64,000 bases of DNA from Paragonimus westermani (GCA_008508345.1 QNGE01001717.1:62001-126000); one strand, 5' to 3'. Counted from the stretch's first letter, positions 38,601 through 53,554 are shown. Notes: generated by a model from the letters alone, not told the origin. Numbers and translations: made by a program.

Positions 38601-40596
38601 ACTGAGACAGAAGACAGTCAGCAAACATCAAAGATGTACCAGCTACTGAAGAGTTACTAGATGACTGAAAGTTATTGATATCACAAATTTTCGGCACAGA
38701 TAGCGCAGATTTGCTGGATCTTGGTGAATGTGGCGGTTTCTTCCAACATGGCTGTTTCTCGCTTATTAGATCCAGTTAATCGGAGTGGAGGAATGACACT
38801 ATGGCTGAGCATTTCAAAAAATCCTTTTGATGATGAGCAGTGATAGCGAAACCGTCTTTATAATTTTACGATGGCATTAGCATTTAGCTACACAAAACTT
38901 GAGTGAGGTGACTGAATTGCTTGTGTCTCTCAAGTTGATTGGCTTTAAATGCTCGTATTAAATGATTCATAGCAAGTTTAAATGGGTGAATGCAGTTTGT
39001 TTGGCTGAAAACCGTTGGAAAATGGTTAGATTCTTTTGGAATTACTGAACAGTGAGCCGATAATTTAAATTAGTTCTTCTTAGTGTTGCTTAGCTCAGTT
39101 TGCGTTAGCCTAGATAAACCCTAAAGCCTGACTCAGTTCGATTCATCTTTCGCAATTATATGATTTTTTACGTTCAACCCTTTCTGAAAAGGAAGTTGAC
39201 CGAACGTTCGTTTACGTTGCACACCACCAACAGTGCATATCCTAGTCAGTCAGGAAGCTAACAGCTGGTTGGCGCGCCTGTAAGGCAATATTGTCACCCA
39301 CTGTCGTCGGTAACATCAAGTCAGCTGAGAGTCTAACCACAAGGCATAATGCCTGGTGCCTTCGATCAAATCAACAGCGAAGTAGGATACACTAGAGGAA
39401 AACGTTATCAAAAAGATTGAAAATTAAAAAAGGGAAGGACGGAATAAATGGAAATGGCATGGATGCAGGTCACACTTGACTGCTGCGTGATGCCATCTCG
39501 GAAAGTGTTTCTACTCAGTGATTTGAGTGATCAGGAGGACCCCAGCCAAACAGAGAACAAGTACTCAATTCACACATTGGAACAGTCACAGTTAATCTAC
39601 TTCGTGACCGCGTTTTTGCTTCGCAACTAGGTGGGCTCATGTGATACTCGGAATAAGAGATTTCGAATAGCCCCAGAAATCGTACTTGAAATGAAACCTC
39701 CCACGCAGGTTATCTGGAGAAGACTTCGTACTGGTTACAGTAAGCAGTTCACATTCATGAGACCGGAAGCCGATTTTATGGATTACGTTAATATTCGAAA
39801 AAATCACAGTCTGTCACCGACTGATCTGGTGGCACATATAAAGTCACAAACTTCAAGTTAATTGACGCATTACAGAACAAAGAACTAGGCGAATAACGTA
39901 AGGCCTAACATTGAGACTGTTCATCCGATCCTGGTGCGGTACATTTAACGCGACGTTTGGATTGGTTCTCTGTTAGATCTTCTGCTGTGTCGAGGTTTGG
40001 AAAAGTGGTGAATCGAGTAGATTTTCACCCCAGTTCGTCTAACTTTCGGTGTTCTCATTATAGAATGGTCAGCTTCCGCGCGGATTACGTGACTCGAACA
40101 TCGTACGACATTCAACGTGATTATTCGGCGAACTGTTAGCGCATCCTGATCGTTCCGGACTATGTGTCGTTGAACGACCGTATTCGTCGCGCGATCAGTT
40201 CACTCAGTGTGCACCGATTGGCAGAGATAACGATGAGCAAGCGTAGAAAGTCTGTTGATATTTTCGTTGCAAATAAGCCACGTTTCGAAACCATAGATCA
40301 AAACAGAACGCACGCATGTATTATTTGCCCTTCCTTTCAGTGATGAACAAGTTATTTTTAGGCCAGAAGTGAAGCAAGATGGTAAGCGTAAATGGTGTCT
40401 TTGCCATCCTCATTGACACCTCATCGGAGATATTACAGGCTGACGAGAGAGTGCTACCGAATTGTGTGAAACTGCACACAGTCCCGAACGGATTATCTAC
40501 AAGGAAGGAAGTGTAGACGGAAATCCCTCAGTCTTGAAGCGGTATTTTACACTTTGAAGGTGTAAAGCGCATTCCCTACAAACTCACACAACTTTC
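29646..40596. other. Long stretch without a supported gene
   Basis: No exon chain, RNA gene or clear repeat is seen over 11 kb. The longest open stretch, 157 codons at 38000-38473 on +, has no motif and is near chance length for this amount of sequence. Old transposon debris beyond recognition by eye is likely. Confidence 0.4.
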
Positions 40597-41760
40597 TCAA
40601 CATGGTCTGCATGTATTCGGCAGAGGAGCTGAGACAATTTCCTCCGCATAATTCATATCGGACAACCTAACGCCAGGATGATGGTGAACACCAAACTCAT
40701 TGGACTGTTCGAGCCCACCTTCCATAATGTCGTCCGTGACAAAATTGAAAAGGAAGAGGGAAATCGGACACCCTTTACGAGCATCACGAGGAGTGATGAA
40801 CACTCGAGACAATTGTCCATAAACACTCACCTTACATACACATTGAGCGTACAATGGTCTCAACATATTCACAAATTTCTTCGGCAATCCCTTGTAAAGA
40901 AGACAGTTCCAGAGAGTGCAACGAACAACTGAATCTTACACAGCCTTTAGGGCCAAAAGCCACGACCGCCGGTTGCTTGTTGAAGAACGGATGCTCCAAG
41001 ATCTGTCACAAGGTAAAAATGTGATCAACTTACTCTCGGCCGGACTGGAATTTTGCCAGCTCTTCACGCATATGATTTCCTTTTGACTTAGTGAGCCGAA
41101 GCAAAATCAGGCCACTGAGTAACTTGGACGCAGCAGACACTAAAATGACCCCGCCGCATTTTCACCCAGATTTCGGGCTCCCTTATTAAGAAGGGAACTA
41201 CTGTTGGTATGCACCACGCATGAGGCACTTCTACAGTAGTTCAAACTGTGTGAAGTGGTTTCGTCAGTTGTGCAATCAACCTGTTCCCACTTGCAAAGAA
41301 GAAAAAGAAATAAGATTTGATCCAGGAGTCTTGTTACGCTTTAATAACCTGAGACCCGGGACAGCTTCTGCTTTCGACAGAGGACCATTTGGAACACAGT
41401 GGCTGACCATTCGGGTCCTGTCATCCACGTGGTCTGGTTGAGACCAGTTGAACGGCTCCTCGAAATGTTCAGCTAACCTTTCCAGTCGGTGTGATTGGCA
41501 GATGATAGGTAAACCATCTTTTTTTGCGCATCGTCTCACTCACACCAACTCGACGGCCAGTCCAACCACGAATAAGGAGTGATGCTCTCTGCTGTTGGCA
41601 GATAAAAAGGCCCCTTCCATCTCTTCCGACTTTTCGACGAAGTGGTGCCCACGGTCTTTGTGTATGTTCTTAATCTGCTTGCGTGTAATTTCTCGTCATC
41701 ATATTCTGTACCAGGTGGAATCGAGCAACGCCTGTTCATGAGGCTTGTCTATATGACAGA
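40597..41760 (-). pseudogene. LINE relic covering endonuclease-RT linker and RT palm
   Basis: On the minus strand, from right to left: IPPGTEYDDEKLHASR (about 41725), RLERLAEHFEEPFNW (about 41480), LLKRNKTPGS, then VILVSAASKLLSGLILLRLT (about 41140), REELAKFQSGRE, DHIFTL and QILEHPFF (RT fingers), KFVNMLRPLYAQ, FITPRDARKGCPISLFLFNF (motif B region) and DMNYAEEIVSA (motif C, about 40640). The catalytic YADD is changed to YAEE, and many stops and frameshifts are present. It includes the RT part that is deleted from copy 1 and supports the reconstruction of this LINE type. Whether it is the same family or a sister family cannot be settled by eye. Confidence 0.8.
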
Positions 41761-44459
41761 AATCCAATTCTGTCGCAACCAAATACCTACTTGAGAACAT
41801 ACCTTCCCACAAGTTTTCATGGCTGCTGCGAATAGATTGTTAGGTTCTCTCACCTTACTCTATCTGGGCAACTTGTTCATCAGTGCTTCCTTGTAAGCGT
41901 TCTTTACATTGCGCTCACTCGAGTGCTAGTGAAGTATCTTTTATAATTACTAGCGTACCTTCTCTAGGTAAACGACAAAACAACGTAGGCACGCACAACA
42001 GCATAGTCCGAGTCCAGTGTGGCGCTACATACAAATGACTACTATATGATTCAGCGGTATCCGCGACTCAGAAGCACCCGGAAGTCCCCACGTAACACAG
42101 TACCTTTTCTTGTGTTGAAGTGCAGTGCTCATGCCTCCGTCTGAGCACTGCTGTGTGAGTAATAGTGCGAATTACAATCTTACGGGTGTAACCACTTTTT
42201 CTCTAACGGCTCCCCCTTGGTCTTCTTGACATGGTTGTAACTTGAAGGACCGAACTCCTAGTCAGCCTTGCATGCCGGATCAAAACAGCACACAAAAACC
42301 GACCACCATGTCCAGGTGGCATTATAGATCAGGTTTCCACCCATTATTCCACTAGCTTTTCATCAAGCATTGCAGAACTAGTATTACACCTGAAATACTG
42401 GGACAAAAATTCGTGTGAATGAAGTCCTTAGTATCAAGTGATCCGCACGGAAGGTACAGCATATATCAAGTTAACTTCGACTGAAAGGCGAACGATCAGG
42501 ATTAATTAGACAAGTTTCAGAAATACATCTCACACGGCTTATTCAAAATGCTTTTGCTTACTGGTGAGTATTTAGGGATTTAGATAAACGGTTACTGTCG
42601 ACTGTGAGGCGATTCAAGCAGTGGTCAAAGCAAAAATAAGGTGATTAGTATTCAAAGCCTGGTGTTGTCCAGAAAATGCGTTGCTGAATGGCCGTACTGA
42701 AAGACAGTATTGTTGCGCTCCTTTCCGACGGGAGCTGATAAAAAGTCTGAGTGAACAGAAAAATTATGACAAGCCACATACCATTGTCACTTCATTTTAA
42801 GGCAAGTCCCCTCGTATGTTTTCTTTTCTATTCACTAGCATACTACTTGTAAATTTTAGGTAGCTCGAACCATTCGTACTTCTAGCCAAATTACTCTGCC
42901 AACAGCCGAACATTTTGCAGTCCTGTACTTGGTATAAAACACTCCTATATATATATATATATGCACATTGACTGCCGAATTAAATGTTGAAGCAGGATTA
43001 ATCTGCCCGGATACGCGCGTTAACCTTCGTTTTCAAATTACTTGATAACGAACCGAATATTTGACATATCGCGAGACAATCGCAAGTGAAGTGCTGACCC
43101 GTCTGTAGGCACTCGACAAACTGAAGAATGTGATAAACAGAAATCTACTGGTTGAATGCGGTAATAGGGGTGTGGACGCTGGCATTATGAAGTGTCAGAT
43201 AACTTAATACAGACTGTTTGGACGACGCGAATTTATCAAGGATCCATGGTCAAATTATACAGCATTCATGTAAACATTTAAATAAGTGGTATACTGGTTT
43301 ACGGAACACAGTCATAGTACAGTGATCCACAAAAAATACAGTGTGAATATGTTATGCAGAAAACATCAAAACTTGGTGTTGTCACTCTATACTATGTCCA
43401 GGTAACGGAAATTGTTGCATTTAAGTTAGTTCATCTTAAGGTTTTTGTGAGAGCAAAACTGTCCTTTATAAGTACAGCCAGAAGTTTGATGGGTCTCAAC
43501 AACACGTTCCACGTCCGTTTGTCGGTTATTTCCTGTGGTATTGTATGCACACAGTGTGGTTAATGCTAAACGTACCAACTTGGAATAATCGGAGTGCAGA
43601 AATAAACAAACAATATTCCATGCGAATTCCATCCATTTGACAGACCCTGAACGGAGAAGACCGAACAGACATTGATGGATCATAATGGCCGAGGCTTGTT
43701 GGGGCCACTCGATATGGCTCCAACAGAACATACATAATTTTGATGAAGACGCCCGTTCCTCGAAGATGTGTAGTGGAGGCTCTCATGTCAATTTCAGTTA
43801 CCTTACCTATGCCTGTTTCCTCTCACTTGGCTAGAACTCCACTGGGATTATCCCCAATCTCTTCTCCGCCCAGAGTGTGCCAGTGAAGTTCACATTATTC
43901 GGAATACTCTAAAAAATATGAAGTAATGTAAGAAAAACCTGTTGAGAGTTCACACACCAAAATCGAGGCATACTAACATGAAACAGTGAGTCTCCTTTAT
44001 CCAGTGCAAAATGAAAAGGCGATATATATTGCGAGATACATGCATTTCGTTTATTCTCAACAGTTGATTACATAAAACATGCAGTTATATAGGTTTAGCA
44101 CACGGCAACAAACGGTCAGTTTGACGCGCTTCACGTGGGTGAAATCAAGGTTTACTGTCACGGTAACTAAGTTGATTGCGTCTACATCTTCTGCCAAGAG
44201 AAGGTCGGCGTGTATTGCTTGATTAACAACGCCCCGAGAAAAGCCAACAACTCAAGGCTTCAATTGCGTGATAATTTCGGCATCCGACGAGATTTGCTGA
44301 AATTCATATCAAGAACCATATGGTCAAGTCACAATCAACACTTAAGAAGCAGGTATTCATCCATTCTCCTTGCACAAGAGACCACAATATTACTGATGCA
44401 AGTCAAAAGTTCAAATCACCCAGTGATTGCACTTACCTCACAGAGGAATTGCGTTCGTT
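41761..44459. other. No gene seen
   Basis: Unrecognised sequence with a (TA)n run at about 42944-42962. The open stretch at 43426-43731 on the minus strand has no motif. Confidence 0.4.
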
Positions 44460-44820
44460 ACTTTCCACCCGCAGGATTAGACTTTATTGCCCCTGTTGTT
44501 CTTTCCCTGATAAATCCCCCTTTCACAACATCTATCTATGTAACTGTTGTTGCGGTGGACAGTACACTGGCAGAACGGACGGAAAACTGTCACACTGGAA
44601 GGTGGGCTAGTGTGACCTAAGACTCGGATTAGATCAGCACCCTCCACTGCAGAACACCTAATTGCAAAGACCATATATTTGACCCGCCACCTCATTCATG
44701 ACCCTATTGTGCAATCGCAGCACTGAAATGTTGGTGTTTTCCGAGGCGTTGCTGATCCAACGTCTTGCACCGGCACTCTTTTGACAAAATGTGCTGATAA
44801 ACTCAGTTTCGTTGCCGTGA
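44460..44820 (+). pseudogene. Penelope-like nuclease-domain relic
   Basis: The + strand encodes HNIYLCNCCCGGQYTGRTDG (about 44526-44585), the GIY-YIG-like block with its Cys pair, and further on, in another frame, MLVFSEALLIQRLAPALF (about 44729-44782) and NVLINSVSLP, matching the PLE C-terminus at 56929-57020. Stops and frameshifts separate the blocks. The RT part is not recognised upstream. Confidence 0.72.
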
Positions 44821-47800
44821 CGGTGAAGCCGTTTACCTCATCCCGATTGCACCGATGCGACGTTCGTTTATTTGGTTGCGTTTTTCGCCATATGCTAAAC
44901 CTATACAACCGGACGTTTCATTCTGTGACCATTAATTGGAAAAGATCCGGATTTTACTCAACATATCATGGCCTTAACGGCAAACATCTTCGAAGTTGTT
45001 TAACCATCTAAATGTCCTTTTTAACTATCTTTTTAGATCACCTTCGTTCCTTTAATGTTGAATTACTTGTAGTTTGTGCACAATTTGTTTATCATGTCTA
45101 GAAGCTGAGTGCATTTCTCTAGTGCTTTCAAAATTCGAGTTTGGGTGATGAGTATGCTGATATTCTTTACAGAACAATGAGATGCAGCGTTTAATAAAAC
45201 TTCTCACTAGTACGTTAAAAATATGTGGCAGTTGACAGTTTGTCATATAGCGTGAAATTTAACTGATGAGCTCTCATGCAGAAGATAACACTGTTAAAGA
45301 CTTCCCATACTCGATTTTCAAGATGTTCGAAGGGTCTACAGAAATGACTATAACACAGTAGTTGAAGAAATTCGAGAATCGGTTGACGCAACTAAAAGAG
45401 CAAACGATTTTCGATTAAGTTTATAACATTAAAAGTATCTTGTGCTCAGTCGGTGTCGTTTTGAAAAACCATCCATTTTAACAACAAAGACTCTCTCGAT
45501 CCCGGGATGAGGGATTCTCGAAAGAGGGGTCATAGACACATTTATGAAACCTTCAGTCACTATGTGCTCTTTTGGGTAACCTTCTCTAATCCACTCTATT
45601 GTGGATCAGGGGAGGATAGTGTAATACATCTGAATATTGCGTGGCCGTATACGGCTAATCTGGGATGTTAGAAAAAGAATCAGGTTAAAAGTAGCGATAT
45701 GATAAATAATTGTTTTCCACATTTCTTTTTCTAGCCAGTACATTTGAAAGGTCACATCAAAGGCGAACCGCAAAATTTGAGAAATGAGTGGCAACATGTG
45801 ACTTTCAAAGTAGACATTGGACCTTGCGAAACTGACTAAGCAGGACCAGAGGTAGTCTGGGCTTTACGTCACAGGGGTAGGGAAGAAGTTTTTGTGCAGC
45901 TATAGCGATTATATCTGGTATCTAGTCAGAGGGGTTGCGAGGACTGGACAACTTTCCTGTCGGAACACAGGATCACCGAATTGCATATTTTGTTTACAGT
46001 AGATTTGGCGGTCACTAAAATGCTTTGGCGGAATACATCACGTTGTGTGATACCAACCGTGTTCAGTCCAACAGTTCACTCAACTTCTAGGTTTTTAACG
46101 GAAATATCCAAGCAGATGTGGCAATCAGATCACACATTTGTCAACCATGAATACTGAATGTGCGGAGTTCCGTGAACCTGGGAACCTACTCATGGGGACT
46201 TTCTAGAAAACTGACAGTCTCAGTGTCAAAAGTCATGTCATTGTTTCACTCGCCTTAGTTACTACTCAGTACAAATACACCCACCAGCTCATTCGTTTAC
46301 ACCGTCTGATGTCAGGTTTCAGGAGAATTCCGGATTCAAGGAAGTCTTGGAACTGAAAACAACTTGTACAGGTATTTCCTTCTATAATTTCATACGAACA
46401 CAATCAGAACGCGGAAAATGATAGAAGCTCACGTCTTCTGTTGAATTACCAGTAACGAATTTACGATAACACCGTTTACTACGAAGAAACTAGCAGGACA
46501 AGTAGTCGGTTGGTAGGTTAAGAAGGATTACTAAGTTCATGTCATCTCCAAAATGTTTCATTCTAGTAGGCATAATCGGTTTGGGGTGGCTAATTACAAC
46601 TGCCTCACCCAACGGTGCGAATGTTTTGGTAGTGTATATGAATAGGATTCCGAATGCGCAGGTTGCACCGAAAAGTGATCAGTGTTAAGAACATGTCAAA
46701 TGACTGTAACCACTGGTTGTTCGCGTACTTCAATGACGCCGTCGTTCAGTGTTAAAAAGAACATGCACCTGATCGGACACGTGTCATCGTTACCTAGACC
46801 ACACCAATCTGCAGTTTGGCCCTTCAACTATCTAAGACATCAGAACAAGAGCTGTGAGAGGGGGCATTTTTTGAAAATAGTCTGTTTTCATTTGGCTGAG
46901 TTACAATCCATCGTAAAGAAAACCATCTCCTTGTACATTTTAATTTTCTCGACTCCCTCTCATTCCACTTTGATCCGCGTCGTAACCAACTTCCGTTCTC
47001 AATTTGTGACGTTTAACCCTCATCTCCCACCCATTAAGCTTGATTCGCCTGATTTATTTTCCATCGTTGCCGCATTTAAGGTTAACTGTCATTCGGAATA
47101 ACACACCCCACGCTTATGTTAATCAATCAGTAGGTATCCATTTGTCCGCTATATCAATTGGAAAAAGAAGCTATCAAAACGATACCTTCGCTGAAAATCA
47201 CAAGTTCGGAAATCGTCAGTTATGTTAAGTTGGAGAAAGCAATCACTTTTTTATAGTGTCCACTGATACAACAGTGGTTAACCATTTCCTTCCGGGCATA
47301 CACAGCTGATGACGGACCATACTGGAGTCTGGTGCTTTCTTTAGAGATGGACTAGTCAAGCTGTCAATGACAGTGGCTGGTGCGAAGTTTATAGTAATCA
47401 ACTTTCACAAATCTCCAATCAACAGCTTAACCATCCCCATTTGGTCAAGAGAGGTCAACTGCTTCAACCTAACTGGAAACCCTGATCACAAAGTTATCAA
47501 TCGGAATGAACGAAGTGGTTTCCTGTAACCGCCTATCGTCGTGATCTGTTTCATCGAATACTGTTCCTAGGACGTTGCAGTTAGATAAGACTCGTTGAAC
47601 ACGTTTGTTGTGTGATTGATAGAGTGGGTGGTGGCGCGTTTGATTCACAATCCTGATGGTCAGATGACATCTTTCCGTCTGAACTTGTACACTTACCGCT
47701 GACAGGCTCTGAGTCCATTGATACCTTCCTAAGTTGGCGAACGGAAACTATTGTTTAAATGCTAATATTAGGGTAGAGCGAAAGTGATATTCGATCCACA

Positions 47801-50800
47801 AAACTCTTTTCTTTTCGCAGTCTCCTCGGATGAAAATTGATTTGCCCTACTCTAATAACAAATGAAACATTTGAAATAATATTCATGTCTTTGTACATCA
47901 TCCATACGTGATAAAAGCTGTAGCAAACAGAGTTTATTCAGCCTAATTTTCCTGAAAAAATCCGTTATTCTCGTGTTTTTCCCTAGAGGGAACTCTCCAT
48001 TAGTGCATAACCTTTATTAGACGCTGCCTGGGACGCTGGTCCTGGGTCACCTAAGACAACCATACCCACTATACATTACTACTGACTGAAAAGTGCGCAT
48101 TACCGCATTGTCGTTGTTAAAACCTGCCTCAACGTATAAGTCCCCTTAAAGTGTAAATATTGTTCAAATCAAATCAGCCAAATTATTAACGGCTTGGTAT
48201 CAATATATAACTAAACTGATAAGTACTAGGCCAGCTACAGCCAAACTGAGAAAATGCGTAACCTATCAATTAACGAGGTATTTTGTTAGAAACCTTATTG
48301 GCAGTAACGACCTACTGGTTACTTCTGTGTTAAATAGAACGATTTATCTCGGTGAGATTTTCTAGCTTGTAGACTAAAGTTCTGACTAGGCTAACTCCGT
48401 ACATTGCAGCTTTCTGAGGTGTGTGATTTGCAGAATTATCTTATGCTCATTAAGCGCATCACAGGTTCCCAGACATTCTGATAATCGCTAACGCTAGGTC
48501 CTCACTGATCGATCGGACCAATGGAAATCATTTGATCTTACTAATTAGCCAAAAGAACTGTCAAGCTGTAAGCTTGCCAAATTCGTCTAAGCCTGGACGC
48601 TTTGGTGACTAATTCTGTTGTTATTAGTTTCAGCAACTGTTACTAGTTTCCATCTAAGCCACCACCGGACCGCAAACTATCTTGACCACGGTTTGAAACA
48701 GCCGCTGCTTAATTACCCGCAACCAAACAAACTTCATTGACGATTTTCTAACACACCAATAAACGTTATTTTATTTACTGAGTCGTAACTTATTATACGA
48801 GCTAATACAAGAAAACGAGTTTTGTTGATCACGCTGTTATGCTGATGGAGTGTACAACTGAATATCTGTGTAAACCAACCAGTTTAACCTTACTACTAAA
48901 AGTTTTGCGAGTATAACTTTTTTTCTGTTCCTCGCTTTGTAAACCGCAATGTACAGAATTACATTAATAAGCTTCTATGTTAACTGAAAGGATAATATAT
49001 GCATGTTATTGTTTGGTTTTTCTGCGGCTGGACGACGCTTAAGCTCTCAAGCACACTTTCTGATTCAGATTCAGTTAGAAACAAAGATTTGAAAATATGC
49101 CACATCAAATAACAACCATACTCTAAATGATGGACCGTGGTGCACACTGATTCTTGATTCGAGCACGAACTACGTGGTTATCCACCACATCCTAAAGCAT
49201 GTCAGTTACTCGTGACACCAGAATTTGTCTTTTGGTTTATTCTGCTTTCATGGAATCATGACGAAACTCGTGCACAGTGAAGATCCGGAGGACTACGTTG
49301 GTTTAGGCTGCAACTCTTGAAGGTACAACTATGTCAGAGAGGCGAATAAGAAATGGGCAGTTTGTAGCCTACACTGATGTTGAATTAGTCTGACTGCTTT
49401 GACAGTGGAAACAAAATGTGGATTGTGACCTATGAATACCAGAACAGCAGGGGATTTGAGGCAAGAGCTGGGGAATATTATCTGAAGGCAATAATGTGTA
49501 CGGGTCATTGGTAGAAAAATATTTGTGGGTAACAAACGTTTTTGGTTGTCTTCAACCAAGTTATTTTAGGTAAATATTTTCGACGAAAATTATTGGATCA
49601 AATGCTCGTGGCCAAGTGTACAAAGAGGTATTATCCCAGCCCGTTTAGGAAAATGTAGTCAATATTCAAGAAAGTTTCCAGTGATAGGTAACAATGACGG
49701 TCACTTCATAGTTAACGACATTCAGGTGATCAAACATCTTTTGTTCACATATAAAATATTCACTCAATAAACTTTGACGGTTAATTTGTTCCTTTCCAAA
49801 CTCTAAGTTCAAGTACGTTCCAAAGCGATAAACGTGTGCCATTACTCCAAACGGAACCTTGTCTGAAAGTCATAGTGTTTGGAAGGAAAACAGTGTTTGG
49901 ATTCAAATGGCTGAAGACGTGAACAAAAGCGAGTTAACTTTTGTGACGTAATCAAACGCTCGGCTCCTTTGGACTGAGAATACTTGCTACTTTCGCCAAA
50001 AGTGATGGTTAATGGTTGATTTTATTGCAAATATATATATATGATATATATAACGCATATACACATGCATACGCATAGAAACCTGTCTTGTCGTGGTAAG
50101 ATTACAATGAACAATGTTTTGGCTGATTTTGTAACGGATATTTTTTTCTTCGTTTCATGGGGAATTTCACGTCTCTGGATGATCATCTACTCGTTATAAA
50201 TGACCAGCATGAACTCAGTGGAAGTTTCTGTGAACGCTCCGGGTTGATTCCACTTCCTACGTTGGACTTAAACTAGAAAATTTCAACTGAAAACGATAAT
50301 TTCTAAAACAATGTGACAGAGATATACCGTTTACTAATAAAAGTACGAAATGGGAAAAGTTTGTATCGTATGACACGTAAGCATTTAAAACTAGGTCGTT
50401 TCCGGATTACAGAAGATTTCGGTCTAACGGTCGCTTTGAAGTTCTTCCAAACAATCAACACTATGATTTTGGGTAATACGGTACCCTTATTGGTTTTGAC
50501 TCAGATTTTGTGAATTTAGAAACCTTCTTTGTTGGCAGGTGTTACGCAAATGGAGAACAGTATTTTCGGAAATCTCATAAACACCACACAGTCGCTTGCT
50601 TAATTTGAGTAAATTAAAGGATGTGGAAACGTTTCTAATCACCTGCCATGGGCAAGTTAGATTAATTACAGTGATGCAGCTCTCAGTTTTGCACATAGTT
50701 AGCACATCATGTTTTTGAAGATATTAGCACCAGTGTACAAATCGATATAAACACCAGTATTCATCCCGTAATCATATGGTGTTTATGAAAGTTGGTCAAG

Positions 50801-53446
50801 ATTATCACCAACTGGGCGTAATCCATACTAACGAGTTGATGACCTGTTGTGTTCAGTTGAATGTGTATACAAACCAGCCGTGTGATTCAAATGTTGTGGT
50901 CAAAACAATCGAGAACTGAAATCACAATCAACAGCTAGAGTGGCCGAATTGGTTATCAGTTATTCCGTCCCGTATGAGTGTCACTAGTAAGCCACATCAA
51001 GTTTAGTTCATTTAACAGAATCGCATCGGGATTTTGTACTTCCAAAACTCCAATATATATCAATATCTCACAATAGCACATGGTGGAGTCACTATGGATC
51101 TGTTGAACTGAATCACAGACGAAGAATCAATAAAATTATTTGGAAGCCTTTATACCACATTCTGCAACTTTTTGTTGAGCGAAATCTTCACTCGAATTAA
51201 TTCTGATTTAAGTACGCCTAGCCTTATTTTCCAAGAACGCTATTAGACACAGACATGTGATGTGAATTTCTAAGACCACTACCACTCAACTGTCAGTCTA
51301 TCACTTACAAATCTGTCCAAATCTGAGAGACTGAATTGGCTAGACTTAAAAAACAGACGATCGTGGTTGTGGGTTACTTTCTTCTTTCTTAGAGATATGT
51401 TTTCTCTTACTGTTCTCGAAAGCAACCTTGTAAGTAAAAAACTTTGCAAGACGCTAAAAACACGTTATATATTTTTTAAAATTGCAGTATTTCGGCAGTA
51501 GAGCTCAAGTCTAGTAAACATGTTCCACGAGCTCAACATTGTTAAAGTGCCACAGTTGTGTTGCGTCTACCGGTGTGTTTTGCACAACAATGAGTTAATT
51601 CTAATTTACAGTCAAGTCCCACCATTTAGCATGGCCTTCCGTTTGAAAACATTAGGGAGATTCAGACCTTTCGTGAATCAAGAAGACACGAAGAGACCGA
51701 CTTATTTTCAAAGCAGGAACATCCTCTGCAATATGTATACGTTATCTTGTAGCACTTCCACTTAAAGACGTCGGATATGTTTTCAATATATCGTCCCGGT
51801 GTTCACTTCAGCTTAGAACGGGCTGAAGCTAACTGATAGATTTCATCCGCTGACCTTCTGTTGACCGTTGTTATGCTGGTCCGCAGGTTTAAGTGACCGA
51901 TCCACAACCTTTCATTTTTATTCTGCTTGTCTGTTTACAACCGTTTGCCCAACTATGAGCTGCACAACATAGTGCTCACTAGTAAGCTACAATTAGCTGG
52001 AAGTAAATGTGGATTATAGTTTCCATGTAGTCATCAGTCGTCTAGTTGGCATCAACATTCAGCTCTACAAGGATAGATGTCACGTCGTCCTCCATTGTTA
52101 TACACTTACTCGCTGCAGAGCGCTGGAAAACGATTAACAAATACTCAGGCTATCACAACTGCATAGACTTGAATACAAGCACGTGACACTGGAACCTGCA
52201 CCGTACTCGTGGTGTTGTGTTTCATATATTTTTTAGGGCGGTGTTTGATCGAAAAAGTGTTTGGCATGTTCCTGCTGTGTGGTTTAATCGTAATTTCTCG
52301 AATAAAAACGGCGGTAGGGGCATATAAATTCATTCCATTTTACGCAAGAACAAACGAACCAGTTTCTATTGGAATCACTGTAGTTTTGCTAGCACGAAAT
52401 CTTGTGCTCCTCCCGTCTAACCTTTGGTTTTTCAAAGCAAAACTGGTTTGGACAGAAAAACAGTTTTTCATTCCAAGTACTAATATCTACTCAGCTCTAG
52501 CGCAACTTCCGTGATCAGAAATACGTTGAACCATCAAAAATGCCCCCTTACACACTTTAAAAGTTGCAAATGTTTCCCTCTTTTTATTTTCCGGATATTT
52601 GAACCCCGTTCGCTCTGGGCGCATCTTCCCAAGCCCAGTTCGCATCGTTATTGTTGGTCTTTTCAGGGTGATGGTGAGTTTATCAGTGATGCTTACAGTG
52701 AGGTCGCGTGTAGATCTCAAAAACCACGGCGCATCCCACTTTGACAAGAGCGCTTAGCCTGAGACCTAGTTTGGAGACATTTAATGTCTTATATGCGTGT
52801 CTGTGTGTTTTCGTGCAACTCATGTGTTGGCCCACGTCCACTTCACTACAAGCGCAACGGTATGAAATGCAGGACGTGAACATAGGTTTGAGTTTGCGTG
52901 TGCGGCGAACACAAAAATCCACAGGAAACAGAAGGAATCTGCGGCTGATCGAGGCTGTCAAACATTCTCTTCGAATAATTGCTCCTCCAGTTTTACACTT
53001 TCAAGAAAACTAAATTCACAAGGTAATGATCGGCATGTAGCGGTTGATGTTTTGAGTTAGTGATTGGGCTCGTTAGGTGTTGAAAAGTCATTTTCTCAAG
53101 ACTGAATGCAAAGTATGTGGCATGTACAAACTACGGAAACAGCTCAGTTTTTTAGTAATGTAGTCCTGCATTTCTGTGGGAAAAAAACGGACCTACGGCA
53201 GATCACATCACCGAATGATGTGGTGATAGATTATTGGTAGTAAACTGAGGAATGAATCAGATTTCAATTAAATGTGGATACGCTGTATGGAGCTAACTGA
53301 ATCAGAACTCTTCTGTTCACTACATCTGTATTGTGATTATTGTAGCGCTCAAGGTTGATATCCGAATCCGTTTAATGAATGTTTACTTGTTTGGTATTTG
53401 TACTCATATGAAAACATATTTTTGCTCACAAATAGTAAGATAGCTA
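44821..53446. other. Long stretch without a supported gene
   Basis: No gene or RNA recognised. A (TA)n tract lies at about 50031-50052. A tRNA-like box A (TGGCCGAATTGG) at about 50941-50952 lacks a matching box B. A weak similarity to 23999-24055 lies at 47459-47515. Confidence 0.4.
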
Positions 53447-53554
53447 CCGATGAGTAGTCGGGGATTTGGTTTATTTTCAGGCGGACCATTACTCAAATTT
53501 GATCGTAGCGTTCGCGTTCAGATAGACTTTACAGACAACTTCTTTCGAAAAGAA

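Noticed and set aside
42940..42964. (TA)n tract, with others near 17800, 27740 and 50035
   Set aside because: Ordinary short microsatellites with no associated structure.
50935..51020. Box A-like TGGCCGAATTGGTTA
   Set aside because: No acceptable box B at the right distance and no tRNA fold.
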